Positions 1-7,125 of a stretch of 7,649 nucleotides of DNA are shown here, one piece after another; the first letter of the stretch is position 1, and every line of letters starts with the position of its first letter. The stretch comes from Pseudomonadota bacterium. GTDB lineage: Bacteria; Pseudomonadota; Alphaproteobacteria; Rhizobiales; Xanthobacteraceae. A model generated the notes under the pieces. That model saw only the letters and a list, made by a program, of their open reading frames with translations. It searched no databases and was not told the DNA's origin. The stretch spans positions 1-7,649 of the forward strand of contig JAKAMD010000162.1 of assembly GCA_021823875.1 (NCBI GenBank), read 5' to 3'. The position numbers and the translations under genes are program-made.

Positions 1-294
1 CGGCTCGACCGTCACCGCATTGAAGCCGCGGCCGAGGCGGATCACCACACCCGGCACGCCGCCGTCGCGCACGATCAGATTGGAGCCGGCGCCGATGACG
101 GTGACCGGAATATCGCTTGGCACATTGCGTAAGAAATAAGCCAGATCGTTCTCGTCTTCCGGCATGAACAAGACCTGCGCCGGCCCGCCGACACGGAACC
201 AGGTGAACTCGCCAAGCGGCTGGTTCGCCAGCAGACGGCCGCGCAGATTGGGTAGCCGCGCTTTCAACTCGCCGGTGATGTCGGAGAACGCCAT
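1..294 (-). CDS. murB: UDP-N-acetylenolpyruvoylglucosamine reductase MurB (N-terminal part, cut by window edge)
   Basis: MurB is a cytoplasmic FAD enzyme that uses NADPH to reduce UDP-GlcNAc-enolpyruvate to UDP-N-acetylmuramate, the second committed step of peptidoglycan precursor synthesis. I translated 98 codons by hand from the ATG at 294; the frame stays open to the left edge. Seen in the sequence: TWFRVGGPAQ at residues 31-40 and GAGSNLIVRDGG at 68-79, which match the conserved entry and FAD-pyrophosphate-binding region of the MurB N-terminal domain (FAD_binding_4). The start codon follows the murC stop with no intervening base (TAA-ATG), and no good Shine-Dalgarno precedes it, so translation is probably coupled to murC. 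About two thirds of a normal MurB of roughly 300 residues lies outside the window. Only the symbol's exact paralogue status cannot be tested. Confidence 0.95.
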   Translation of the reverse strand, partial: MAFSDITGELKARLPNLRGRLLANQPLGEFTWFRVGGPAQVLFMPEDENDLAYFLRNVPSDIPVTVIGAGSNLIVRDGGVPGVVIRLGRGFNAVTVEP

Positions 295-1698
295 TTAGCC
301 CAGCGCCTGCAATTCGCCCGGCAGCGCATAGGCCCATTGCGTAATCGACCCGGCGCCGAGGCAGACGACAAAATCGCCGGGCTCCGCCAGATTCTTGATG
401 AGGCCGGCAAGATGCTCGGGTCCGGGAAGCGGCAGCGCATGACGGTGGCCGTGCGCGCGCAGGCCCTGCACCAGCGAGTCACGGTCGGCGCCGGCGATCG
501 GCTGCTCGCCGGCCGGATAGACCGGCGCCACGATCACCGCATCGGCGTCGTTGAAGCAGGTGCAGAACTGCTCGAACAGATCATGCAGCCGCGTATAGCG
601 GTGCGGCTGCATCACCGCGATCACCTTGCCCTGCACGCTCTCGCGCGCTGCGCGCAGCACGGCGGCGATCTCGACCGGATGGTGGGCGTAGTCGTCGATG
701 ATGGTGACGCCATTCCAGACGCCGACCCGGGTGAAGCGGCGCTTGACGCCGCCGAAACCGGCGAGCGCCTTGCGAATGACGTCGTCGGCAATGCCGAGTT
801 CGTGCGCCACCGCCACCGCGGCGACTGTATTGAGCGCGTTGTGGCGGCCGGGCATCGGCAGCATCAGCTTGTCGATGGTGTGGGTGGTGGCACCGGCGCG
901 ATCGCGGAAGGTGACGCTGAAGCGCTGCTCGCCATTGGCATGCTCGATCTCGCCGAGCCGCACGTCGGCCTGCGGGTTCTCGCCATAGGTAATGATGCGG
1001 CGGTCGGTGAGCTTACCGACCAGCGCCTGCACCACCGGATGGTCGGTGCACATCACTGCGAAGCCGTAGAACGGAATGTTCTCGACGAACTGATAGAAGG
1101 CCTCCTGCACCGCCTCATAGGTATGGAAGTGGTCGAGATGCTCGGGATCGACATTGGTCACGACGGCGACGTCGGCCGGCAGCTTGAGGAAGGTGCCGTC
1201 GCTCTCGTCCGCCTCCACGACCATCCAGTCGCCGGCGCCGAGCCGGGCATTGGTGCCATAGGCATTGATGATGCCGCCATTGATCACCGTCGGGTCGAGC
1301 GCGCCGGCATCGAGCAGGCAGGCGACCAGCGAGGTGGTGGTAGTCTTGCCATGGGTGCCGGCGACCGCGACGCAACTCTTCAAGCGCATCAGCTCGGCCA
1401 GCATTTCGGCGCGGCGCACCACCGGCAGCCGCTTGGCGCGGGCGGCGATCAACTCGGGATTGTCGCGCTTGATGGCGGAGGAAACGACCACCACGTCGGC
1501 GCCGTCGATGTTCTCGGCCTTGTGGCCGACCATGACCTTGACGCCCTTATCGCGCAGCCGCTTGACGTTGGCATTGTCGGCGACGTCGGAGCCGGTGACG
1601 GTATAGCCGAGATTGACCAGCACCTCGGCGATGCCGCTCATACCGATGCCGCCGATGCCGACGAAATGCACCGGACCGATGTCGCGCGGCAGTTTCAT
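295..1698 (-). CDS. murC: UDP-N-acetylmuramate--L-alanine ligase MurC
   Basis: MurC is the cytoplasmic ATP-dependent ligase that adds L-alanine to UDP-MurNAc, starting the peptidoglycan stem peptide. The 467-residue length is normal for the family. Domains run in the usual order: an N-terminal Rossmann domain with VGIGGIGMSG (14-23); a central ATPase domain with the P-loop AGTHGKTTTT (113-122), EADESDGTF (162-170), TNVDPEHLDH (181-190) and GRHNALN (284-290); and a C-terminal ligase domain with DDYAHHP (335-341), QPHRYTR (364-370) and GAGSIT (448-453). All key motifs are intact. The ATG at 1698 is preceded by AAGGGG (1709-1714) at a spacing of 10 bases. murB follows without a gap. Upstream lies a divergent transporter gene, not the usual murG, so murC probably needs a promoter of its own in 1699-1922. 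Confidence 0.97.
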   Translation of the reverse strand: MKLPRDIGPVHFVGIGGIGMSGIAEVLVNLGYTVTGSDVADNANVKRLRDKGVKVMVGHKAENIDGADVVVVSSAIKRDNPELIAARAKRLPVVRRAEMLAELMRLKSCVAVAGTHGKTTTTSLVACLLDAGALDPTVINGGIINAYGTNARLGAGDWMVVEADESDGTFLKLPADVAVVTNVDPEHLDHFHTYEAVQEAFYQFVENIPFYGFAVMCTDHPVVQALVGKLTDRRIITYGENPQADVRLGEIEHANGEQRFSVTFRDRAGATTHTIDKLMLPMPGRHNALNTVAAVAVAHELGIADDVIRKALAGFGGVKRRFTRVGVWNGVTIIDDYAHHPVEIAAVLRAARESVQGKVIAVMQPHRYTRLHDLFEQFCTCFNDADAVIVAPVYPAGEQPIAGADRDSLVQGLRAHGHRHALPLPGPEHLAGLIKNLAEPGDFVVCLGAGSITQWAYALPGELQALG

Positions 1699-1922
1699 GT
1701 GTTCAACGCCCCTTGCCTCTTCGCCGGCACGGCCGGGCTTGGCCGGTCGCCCATGCTCACGTCTCGCGGCATCGCTTAGAAGACGCGGCAGCCCGGCACA
1801 AGGCCACGGATGACGGAATAGCTAAAATCCCGCCGCTTTTATGGCCGGCGCCGGTAACCCTGTTGATCCAGCGGGCAAATCCCGCATAACAAGGGCACGC
1901 GCTTCCTGCCAGCGAGCCCCGC
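1699..1922. promoter_or_regulatory. Divergent intergenic region between murC and the EamA transporter gene
   Basis: This 224-base gap lies between the start codons of two divergent genes and must hold the signals for the transporter and, if murG is not cotranscribed, for murC and murB. The only clear element is the AAGGGG ribosome-binding site of murC (1709-1714, minus strand). A 10-base perfect palindrome, CCGGCGCCGG, lies at 1845-1854. I could not pick a convincing -35/-10 pair on either strand; the GC-rich composition makes short palindromes common, so the palindrome carries little weight. No murG fragment or other gene remnant was recognised here. Confidence 0.4.
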
Positions 1923-2780
1923 ATGAGCCAGCCCTTCGTCTATGCCGTCATAGCGATGATCTGCTACGGCGTCGCCGATTTCGTCTACAAGCGGGCCGCC
2001 GCCGCGGCCATTCGCTCCGACCATTTCCTGATGGCGCAGGCGTGGCTGTTCTGCCCGCTGGTCATCGTCTATGCGCTGGCCACCCATCGGCTGATTCTCG
2101 TGCCGGCCGCACTGTGGGGCTCGCTCGCCGGCATCGCCAGCTTCATCGGCTTTTACTATTTCAGCCGCAGTCTCACCACCGGTTTGGTGAGCATCAACGC
2201 CTCCATCTTCCGGATGAATTTCATCGTCACCGTCTTCCTGGTGGTGGCTTTCCTCGGCGAGCCGTTGACGGTGCGCAAACTCGCCGGGCTTGCGCTGGCG
2301 CTCGTGGCAACCTGGCTGCTGGTCGGCAACGGCGCCGGCAGCGACCGGACCGCCAAGGAAGCGCGAATGCATTCGCTGCTTCAGGTCGGCGGCGCGACGA
2401 TCGCCTTCGGCGCCTCGAACTTCTTCCATACCGTCGGGCTGCGCCACGGCGCCTTGCCGGAAACGCTGGCTGTTGCGCAGGCGGCCGTGTTCATGCCGCT
2501 CGCCACCGCCGTGGTCTATATCGGCCATGGCGAACTGCGTCCGCCGAAGGTGACATTCCGTTACAGCATCGCTGCCGCGATCCTGCTGCTGAGCGCCACC
2601 ATTCTGATGCTGCGCGGCGTAGCGGGCGGCCAGGCCAGCGTGCTGGTGCCGATCGCCCAGATGGGATTCATCGTCGCCGCGCTGCTCGGCATTTTCACGC
2701 TGGGCGAACGGCTCACCGGCCGCAAGGCGATCGGTCTTGCCTTGGCGCTGGCCGCGCTGGCGGTGCTGATCGAAAGCTGA
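1923..2780 (+). CDS. EamA/DMT-superfamily membrane transporter, substrate unknown
   Basis: This is a 285-residue inner-membrane protein with about ten hydrophobic segments (roughly 4-22, 37-53, 62-80, 91-112, 117-135, 151-172, 180-200, 211-231, 238-259, 264-282). It shows the internal duplication typical of EamA (DUF6) carriers: the end of each half carries the same signature, FLGEPLTVRKLAGLALAL (110-127) and TLGERLTGRKAIGLALAL (259-276). Family members export amino acids, nucleobases or other metabolites, but substrate cannot be read from sequence. The ATG at 1923 begins directly with the first membrane segment; only a weak GAG-type ribosome site lies upstream. The gene is monocistronic and divergent from murC, and it converges on the next gene. 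The idea that it handles a cell-wall metabolite is tempting from position alone and has no direct support. Confidence 0.9.
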   Translation: MSQPFVYAVIAMICYGVADFVYKRAAAAAIRSDHFLMAQAWLFCPLVIVYALATHRLILVPAALWGSLAGIASFIGFYYFSRSLTTGLVSINASIFRMNFIVTVFLVVAFLGEPLTVRKLAGLALALVATWLLVGNGAGSDRTAKEARMHSLLQVGGATIAFGASNFFHTVGLRHGALPETLAVAQAAVFMPLATAVVYIGHGELRPPKVTFRYSIAAAILLLSATILMLRGVAGGQASVLVPIAQMGFIVAALLGIFTLGERLTGRKAIGLALALAALAVLIES

Positions 2781-3103
2781 GAGCGCCGCGCGCGCGCCCC
2801 GAGTAACAAAGAAGACCGGGGCCTTGCGTCGAATAGCCGAAGCCTGAGGCCAGGAAAGGGCGCCTGGCAACCACGCCGCTGCGGGGACCGCACCTGCCCC
2901 CGTCACGACGAGCCGAAACCGCTCACCCCAAACTCAAATCGGTCTCGCCGCAGCGTTGATAGAAGCGTCCAGCTTGCGCGCATCTTGCTTCGGCACGCCT
3001 CACAGGATACGCGCAAAAAATGCCGAATGTGAAGATGACGATGAACTGATTAGTAGCTGGTTGTCATGCCCGCGAACAAACTGACGATTTCAGCATAAAC
3101 AAA
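2781..3103. other. Gene-free stretch between convergent genes
   Basis: No coding region was recognised in these 323 bases. Just after the transporter stop comes a run of alternating CG (2784-2796). A weak hairpin, GCCAGG/CCTGGC with an 8-base loop (2849-2868), has no T-run after it, so it is not a clear plus-strand terminator. Two pairs of 7-base complementary segments are interleaved at 2974-3027 and could form a pseudoknot-like fold, possibly by chance. A minus-strand frame is open across part of this stretch, but it is the antisense shadow of the transporter gene continuing past it. Confidence 0.5.
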
Positions 3104-3127
3104 GCCGGAGCCCCTAAGGGCTCCGGC
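3095..3127 (-). terminator. Rho-independent terminator of the exported Gly-rich protein gene
   Basis: A perfect 10-base-pair stem (GCCGGAGCCC at 3104-3113 and GGGCTCCGGC at 3118-3127) closes a 4-base loop. Read on the minus strand, the stem begins 24 bases past the stop codon of the gene at 3152 and is followed by the T-rich tail TTTGTTTATG. This is a textbook intrinsic terminator for minus-strand transcription. On the plus strand the following bases (CTGTTGTTCG) are only moderately T-rich, so weaker bidirectional action that also stops transporter transcripts is possible. Confidence 0.9.
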
Positions 3128-3151
3128 CTGTTGTTCGTAGGCCAAACAAGA

Positions 3152-4513
3152 CTATTCCGTCGCGATCGAGTTGTCGTGCACGTATTGAATGATCGTACGT
3201 GAATCGTCTGCTGCTTCGGTGAAAGCCGCGATGTTGTTCAGCGTATCCGTCTGGCTCGAGAATAACGTGGTGTACACGTTATTCGTGGTCGGGACATATA
3301 CGATCCTCGTCGTCCCGTCGGGCAGGGTCTCAGTTTGCTTCACCAGAACGTCAACGGTCGTGGTGCCGTAGACCGTCGCGGGATCGAAGCTGAAGCTGCT
3401 GTAGCTGTAGTACGTGGTCGTCCCATCGGCTGTTTTGGTGTTGATGCCCAAAATCGTGTTGATGTTGACGACGGCGTCCACGGTCAGCGGGATCGTCTTG
3501 TCCGACGCGGCGCCGAGGAAGGAAGCGGCGGCGGAGATATCCCCTGTCTGCACCCCGGTAGTCGCCAAGGCGACCAACGTAGGATTGGTACTGCTGGTCA
3601 GCTTGGAGATCGTGTCAGCGGTCAGCCCGCTGATCGTGCCGGTTGTCAGGATCTCTTTGTAAAGGGCGAGATTCTCCAGCGGCGAATCGATCGCCGCGGA
3701 CACCCCGTCCTTCGTCAGAACCAGCCGCCCCGCAGCGTCCAGCGTGATGGAATCCGCCGCATTGAGGGAGTCCACTGCCGTCTTGAGTTGCGAGGTGAGC
3801 ACCGATGACGATGCACGGCTGACGCTCAGGCGGCCCAGATCGACCGGGATCGCCAGGGTGGCATCGACCAGGTTGCCTTCGGCATCGAGATCAAGCGGAA
3901 CGCCGTTGGCATCGACGGGCTGGACGACATAGATCTTGGTGCCATCAGCCAGAATGATCTCTTTCAACTGCGGGCTGCCGTCTGGGTTACGCAGAATGAC
4001 GTACATGTCGCCGTAGATGTCGCCCTTCTTGGTGCCGGACGCTACATTCCCGCCGGCCTTGCCGCCTTTGGTTCCGGCCCACGCCGGGCGGTCAGAATCC
4101 TCTGCTTCAGCCGCTGACGGCGTGGTCTTTTCGCCCTTCTTGCCGGCCGTAGAGGAGCCTTTCTTGGTGCCAGCGGTGGTCGGCTTCCCGTGCGTTGTCG
4201 TGGCAGAGCCGCCCTTCGACCCGCTTCCATGCTCTTCGCTGGTCGCCGACGATCCGGACTCTAGAGACTTGAGGACATCGCGCAGCGACTGGCCTTCGCT
4301 ACCGCCGTGGCCCATCGACTGGCCACCCTTGCCACCTTTGCCCTTGCCACCGTCATGGCCACTGTCGGTGTGACTGGTTTCGGCGCCGCCACTATCATGG
4401 CCGCCGCCACCGCCACCGTGCTTCTGCGCATAGGCAGGGCTCAGACTGATCGTCAGTACTGAACCGAGGATCGCTGCGAATGCGAGGGCTGCAATTTTTT
4501 TCGTTGCAAGCAT
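3152..4513 (-). CDS. Exported Gly/Ser/Lys/His-rich protein of unknown function
   Basis: The protein has 453 residues from the ATG at 4513, chosen because AGGAG (4522-4526) lies 8 bases upstream; an in-frame ATG pair at 4538-4543 lacks a ribosome site and would bury the signal peptide. Residues 1-29 form a clean Sec signal: KK, a hydrophobic core, then SPAYA before QK. Residues 31 to about 163 are low-complexity and rich in Gly, Ser, Thr, Lys and His (GGGGGGHD, GKGKGGKGG). From 164 a compact region starts with GDIYGDMYVILRNPDGSPQL (164-183), then LDLDAEGNLVD (207-217), and a Thr/Ser/Ala-rich remainder with LGRLSVSRASSSVL (226-239) and SPLENLALYKEIL (277-289). I half-remember similar YGDLYVILRD-type proteins in alphaproteobacteria, always uncharacterised. 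No membrane anchor or enzyme motif is visible. It follows the triple-barrel gene on the same strand after 143 bases and ends at a strong terminator; an FNR-type site lies upstream. Confidence 0.82.
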   Translation of the reverse strand: MLATKKIAALAFAAILGSVLTISLSPAYAQKHGGGGGGHDSGGAETSHTDSGHDGGKGKGGKGGQSMGHGGSEGQSLRDVLKSLESGSSATSEEHGSGSKGGSATTTHGKPTTAGTKKGSSTAGKKGEKTTPSAAEAEDSDRPAWAGTKGGKAGGNVASGTKKGDIYGDMYVILRNPDGSPQLKEIILADGTKIYVVQPVDANGVPLDLDAEGNLVDATLAIPVDLGRLSVSRASSSVLTSQLKTAVDSLNAADSITLDAAGRLVLTKDGVSAAIDSPLENLALYKEILTTGTISGLTADTISKLTSSTNPTLVALATTGVQTGDISAAASFLGAASDKTIPLTVDAVVNINTILGINTKTADGTTTYYSYSSFSFDPATVYGTTTVDVLVKQTETLPDGTTRIVYVPTTNNVYTTLFSSQTDTLNNIAAFTEAADDSRTIIQYVHDNSIATE

Positions 4514-4521
4514 TTTGCTGA

Positions 4522-4526
4522 CTCCT
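4522..4526 (-). promoter_or_regulatory. Ribosome-binding site deciding the start of the exported Gly-rich protein
   Basis: Read on the minus strand, GGAGAGGAGT (4530-4521) contains a full AGGAG core placed 8 bases before the ATG at 4513. The longer reading frame from 4543 has no such site, so translation most likely begins at 4513. This gives a standard signal peptide starting MLATKK. Confidence 0.85.
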
Positions 4527-4552
4527 CTCCATTCATTCATCATGAAAAAAAT

Positions 4553-4558
4553 TTAATA
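4553..4558 (-). promoter_or_regulatory. Candidate -10 element for the exported Gly-rich protein gene
   Basis: Minus-strand TATTAA (4558-4553), within a run of A and T (4545-4559), lies between the FNR-type palindrome and the start codon. A transcript starting near 4543-4546 would place the palindrome centre (4583.5) about 37-41 bases upstream, close to the class II activator position near -41.5 in which the activator replaces the -35 element. The exact hexamer is uncertain because TTAAAT and TAAATT overlap it. Confidence 0.4.
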
Positions 4559-4575
4559 ACAACGCGGCGAAGTGC

Positions 4576-4591
4576 ATTGATAGTCATCAAT
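4576..4591. promoter_or_regulatory. FNR/FixK-type operator palindrome
   Basis: The site reads ATTGAT-AGTC-ATCAAT, a perfect inverted repeat whose core TTGAT-N4-ATCAA (4577-4590) equals the FNR consensus; FixK and FnrL proteins of alphaproteobacteria bind closely related sites. It sits in the 143-base gap between two minus-strand genes, 70 bases from its centre to the start codon at 4513. Ten fixed bases would be expected by chance about once per million bases in even-composition DNA and less often in GC-rich DNA. I infer activation of the downstream gene when oxygen is low. Which CRP/FNR-family protein binds, if any, cannot be told from the sequence. Confidence 0.7.
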
Positions 4592-4656
4592 AGGAAAACG
4601 GCATCGCACTGCGGCTAGTTGCCACATTGCGGAAAAGCACAATCAGGGGAGGAAAA

Positions 4657-7125
4657 TTATTTTGAACTAAACTGACCCAGAAGGCCAATGCGGAAGAGGT
4701 CGTCTTTGGGGCGATACTGTTGAACGTCGCCGCCGGGCGGCGTCGTCAGCGAGAATTGCGGATATGAAGTGTGCGTGTAGTCGAGCCGGACAATCAAATT
4801 GTCTGACGCTGGAAATTCCATGCCGCCGCCAAAGCGCACGCCGCTCTTGGTGTATTGCGCAGAAAGACTATTGTTGCCGCGTGCATAGTCGAGTTGAAAG
4901 CGCGTTTCGACGAGGCCGATACGGCCATAAAGCAGCGCCGTGTTGTTGAGGACGTAGCCGGCACGCGCACTCGCACCATAGGTCCATTGTTTTTCGAGCG
5001 AAAAGGACTGCCCCCCTCCTATGCGCTCGTGATCGCTATGGGCCTTGGCAAGTTCTGCTTCGAGTTCGCCACCGAAATACAAATTATTCAACTGAAAGCC
5101 GTAGCCGCCGAACAGCCCGGCGGTATAGCCGAGGTCACCGAAATTCGCCGTCAAGGTCGTATTCGACTCGCGCGGCCCCGTCGACCACGTCGATAGTGCG
5201 TCATGGCCGACCTGACCACCGGCGTAGAAACCGCGGTAGTCTATGTTGGCCGACTGCACAGCGCCCGGCACCGCGCCGAAGGTGTAGACGAGCGCGGCCG
5301 AGGTCATGGTCTCGTCGTTGGTGAAGTTGTCGGGCGTGCCGCCGGCCGGGACAATGCAGCAATCGATGTCGTAGCTGTTGAAGGCGGAATAGGTGTGTTC
5401 GAGGCGCACGCCCAGCGCCGGGGTGATCGGCGCGAACCCGCCGATCCCGACGCGGATACCGGGTTCGGTCCGCCGGTCCTGCGTGCCTTTGTTGCGAAGC
5501 TGATAGTCGGTCGCAAAGCGCGCGGCGACGACGCCCGCCTTGCCATAGAGCATGGTGCCGCCCTTGAACGAGCGGCCGATCACGCCGGAGAGCCCGTATT
5601 CCCATTCGCGCGATACGGAGAAGATACGTTCGTTCGGCACATGGGTATGATCCCAGCCGCCGGTCGCATCGGTCAGATCGGCCTCGAGCCCGAGGAACCA
5701 ATCGCCCATGTAGAGGCCGTAGCCGGCAAGCACGCCGCCGGCCCAACCTTCGTCGCCGAAATCGGCCTGCAGGGTACCGCCATTGCCCCGCGGCCCCTGC
5801 AGCTTGGTCTCCAAATTCGTCAAACCGGTTTGCACACCGACATAAAACCGGCCCTGGACGTCGTTCGGTACTTCCGCGCGTTTGAAATCCTCGTCCTTGT
5901 AAGCAGGCTCCTGCACGATACCGGCACGGATCATCGCCCTTGAATCGATATAGCTGTAATCAAGGTCGGTCGAATCGCGCGTGGTGCGGGAGAAATCGGC
6001 GCCGAGATAGAAATGCGGCGTGAAATATTTGCGCACGCCGATGCCGTAGGATTGCACCTGGTCGACACGCGTGGTCATGCCGTTGAACTGATTGAGCGAA
6101 TACGAGGCATTACCGCTGATGCGCAGGTCCGGCCGGATCCAATGCGTTACGTCGAAACTCGCCAAGGTCTGCACATAGCCGGATACGGCCTGCAGGTCGG
6201 TTTCCTGGATCGTCCGCTCCAACTTGGCGGTCACCGTCGTGCCCGGTATCCCGGTGAAGCGTACCTGGCCGCCGAAATCGGGAACGAACACCTTATCGAA
6301 ACGAGGATCGTCGTAGCGCTGATAGATGCCGCCGAAATAGACCTCGCCGTCGAGCACCGCATTGATCTCGTGATGCCAGCCGGCCGAGAAGCGAACCCCG
6401 TTTGAATCCTTCTGATAGCCGAAATCGTCGAACGGCAAGCGATAGTCGCGCAGGTCGTAGCTGAACATGCCGAACAGCTCGTTCATCTTGTCGATCTGGC
6501 GTCCGACGCGCGTGCCGACCGTCACCTGGTTCCGATCGCGGTCGTCGTTGATCACCGTGCCGCCGCCGATTTGCGCGACATTATCGTAGTCAAAATGATC
6601 GAATGTGCCGCCAACCCGAATCGAGGTTTGGTCGAGCCTGAGCAACGCTGCGCCAAACGCGCGCGTCACGTTATAAATCGTCGGGGTTACGCCAGGCCGT
6701 GCGCTGGGCGACGAGCGCGACTCGTGCTGATGATCGTAGGCCACGCCGCCGGTCACGCTCAGCACCGGCGAGAAATTGTAGCGGCCGTTCGTGTAGACGC
6801 TGTAGTCGCTGTAGTTTTCGTCTGTGTATTTGGCGTAGCGGCCGATGGATGCGTTGCCGCCGATATTGATCTCGCCCTTGTCGCTGCGCAGCCTCAAATT
6901 AGCGAACGGATTGACCAGCCAGATCCAGTCGGAAACCTTGTTGGTGCGCGCGGCGTAGATGTTGTCGAGATACTCGCCGCCGGCTGAAACGCCGGAGGTG
7001 AATTCGGGCGTTATCGACGCCGGCGAGAGCGGAGCCGCCTTATCGGCGGCAAAGCCCGCTTGTGGATGCACAAGCACTACGACCAGCGCAGTGCCCGCCA
7101 ATAATCTGGACGTCAAACGGACCAT
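4657..7125 (-). CDS. Outer-membrane protein with three predicted beta-barrels (BBP2-like porin plus two Omp25-like domains)
   Basis: The 822-residue protein starts at the ATG at 7125, chosen because a Sec signal peptide follows at once (residues 1 to about 27, ending QAGFAA before DK) and a weak GGTGG lies 8 bases upstream; the frame stays open 90 codons further, to a TTG at 7395, without a signal-like start. Residues about 45-405 alternate in beta fashion and resemble Pfam BBP2_2 (putative beta-barrel porin 2), opening with GVSAGGEYLDNIYAART. Residues about 425-617 and 631-819 are two copies of an Omp25/OmpA-like barrel that align with each other: RFYVGVQTG with GFYAGGQVG, ADFGDEGWAGGVLAGYG with ANFGDLGYTAGLFGGYG, and TMLYGKAGVVAARFATDY with ALLYGRIGLVETRFQLDY. 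The final barrel ends LLGQFSSK, near the usual terminal Phe. No peptidoglycan-binding OmpA domain is seen. Function is unknown; the exported Gly-rich protein encoded next is a plausible partner. Confidence 0.85.
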   Translation of the reverse strand: MVRLTSRLLAGTALVVVLVHPQAGFAADKAAPLSPASITPEFTSGVSAGGEYLDNIYAARTNKVSDWIWLVNPFANLRLRSDKGEINIGGNASIGRYAKYTDENYSDYSVYTNGRYNFSPVLSVTGGVAYDHQHESRSSPSARPGVTPTIYNVTRAFGAALLRLDQTSIRVGGTFDHFDYDNVAQIGGGTVINDDRDRNQVTVGTRVGRQIDKMNELFGMFSYDLRDYRLPFDDFGYQKDSNGVRFSAGWHHEINAVLDGEVYFGGIYQRYDDPRFDKVFVPDFGGQVRFTGIPGTTVTAKLERTIQETDLQAVSGYVQTLASFDVTHWIRPDLRISGNASYSLNQFNGMTTRVDQVQSYGIGVRKYFTPHFYLGADFSRTTRDSTDLDYSYIDSRAMIRAGIVQEPAYKDEDFKRAEVPNDVQGRFYVGVQTGLTNLETKLQGPRGNGGTLQADFGDEGWAGGVLAGYGLYMGDWFLGLEADLTDATGGWDHTHVPNERIFSVSREWEYGLSGVIGRSFKGGTMLYGKAGVVAARFATDYQLRNKGTQDRRTEPGIRVGIGGFAPITPALGVRLEHTYSAFNSYDIDCCIVPAGGTPDNFTNDETMTSAALVYTFGAVPGAVQSANIDYRGFYAGGQVGHDALSTWSTGPRESNTTLTANFGDLGYTAGLFGGYGFQLNNLYFGGELEAELAKAHSDHERIGGGQSFSLEKQWTYGASARAGYVLNNTALLYGRIGLVETRFQLDYARGNNSLSAQYTKSGVRFGGGMEFPASDNLIVRLDYTHTSYPQFSLTTPPGGDVQQYRPKDDLFRIGLLGQFSSK

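Noticed and set aside
337..1779. Open plus-strand frame of 480 codons across murC
   Set aside because: It is the antisense shadow of murC; its peptide is a His/Asp/Gly/Ala-rich composition typical of reversed GC-rich genes, and MurC on the other strand has every family motif.
1841..2806. Plus-strand frame of 321 codons overlapping the transporter in another frame
   Set aside because: It is very Arg/Ala-rich, which is the usual out-of-frame product of a GC-rich membrane-protein gene; the 285-codon frame is the real one.
2849..2868. Hairpin GCCAGG/CCTGGC as terminator of the transporter gene
   Set aside because: The stem is only 6 base pairs with an 8-base loop and no T-run follows on the plus strand.
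1839..2906. Open minus-strand frame of 355 codons opposite the transporter
   Set aside because: The plus strand encodes a clear EamA protein with duplicated signatures. The minus-strand peptide is Gln/Arg/Asp/His-rich with no domain or signal, and has no ribosome site.
3335..3808. Plus-strand frame of 157 codons across the exported protein gene
   Set aside because: It is antisense to a gene with a signal peptide, ribosome site and terminator. The peptide is Arg/Gly/Asp-rich and resembles nothing I know.
4311..4430. Repeated GCC/CCACC-type triplets as a CRISPR or DNA repeat array
   Set aside because: They are codon-level repeats of Gly, His and Lys in the low-complexity part of the exported protein, with no regular repeat-spacer pattern.
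4538..4543. Two adjacent in-frame ATG codons as the start of the exported Gly-rich protein
   Set aside because: They lack a ribosome site and fall at or near the inferred transcript start; the ATG at 4513 has AGGAG at ideal spacing and begins the signal peptide.
5203..5943. Plus-strand frame of 246 codons across the triple-barrel gene
   Set aside because: It is antisense to the second barrel, whose aromatic/glycine alternation and alignment to the third barrel prove the minus frame.
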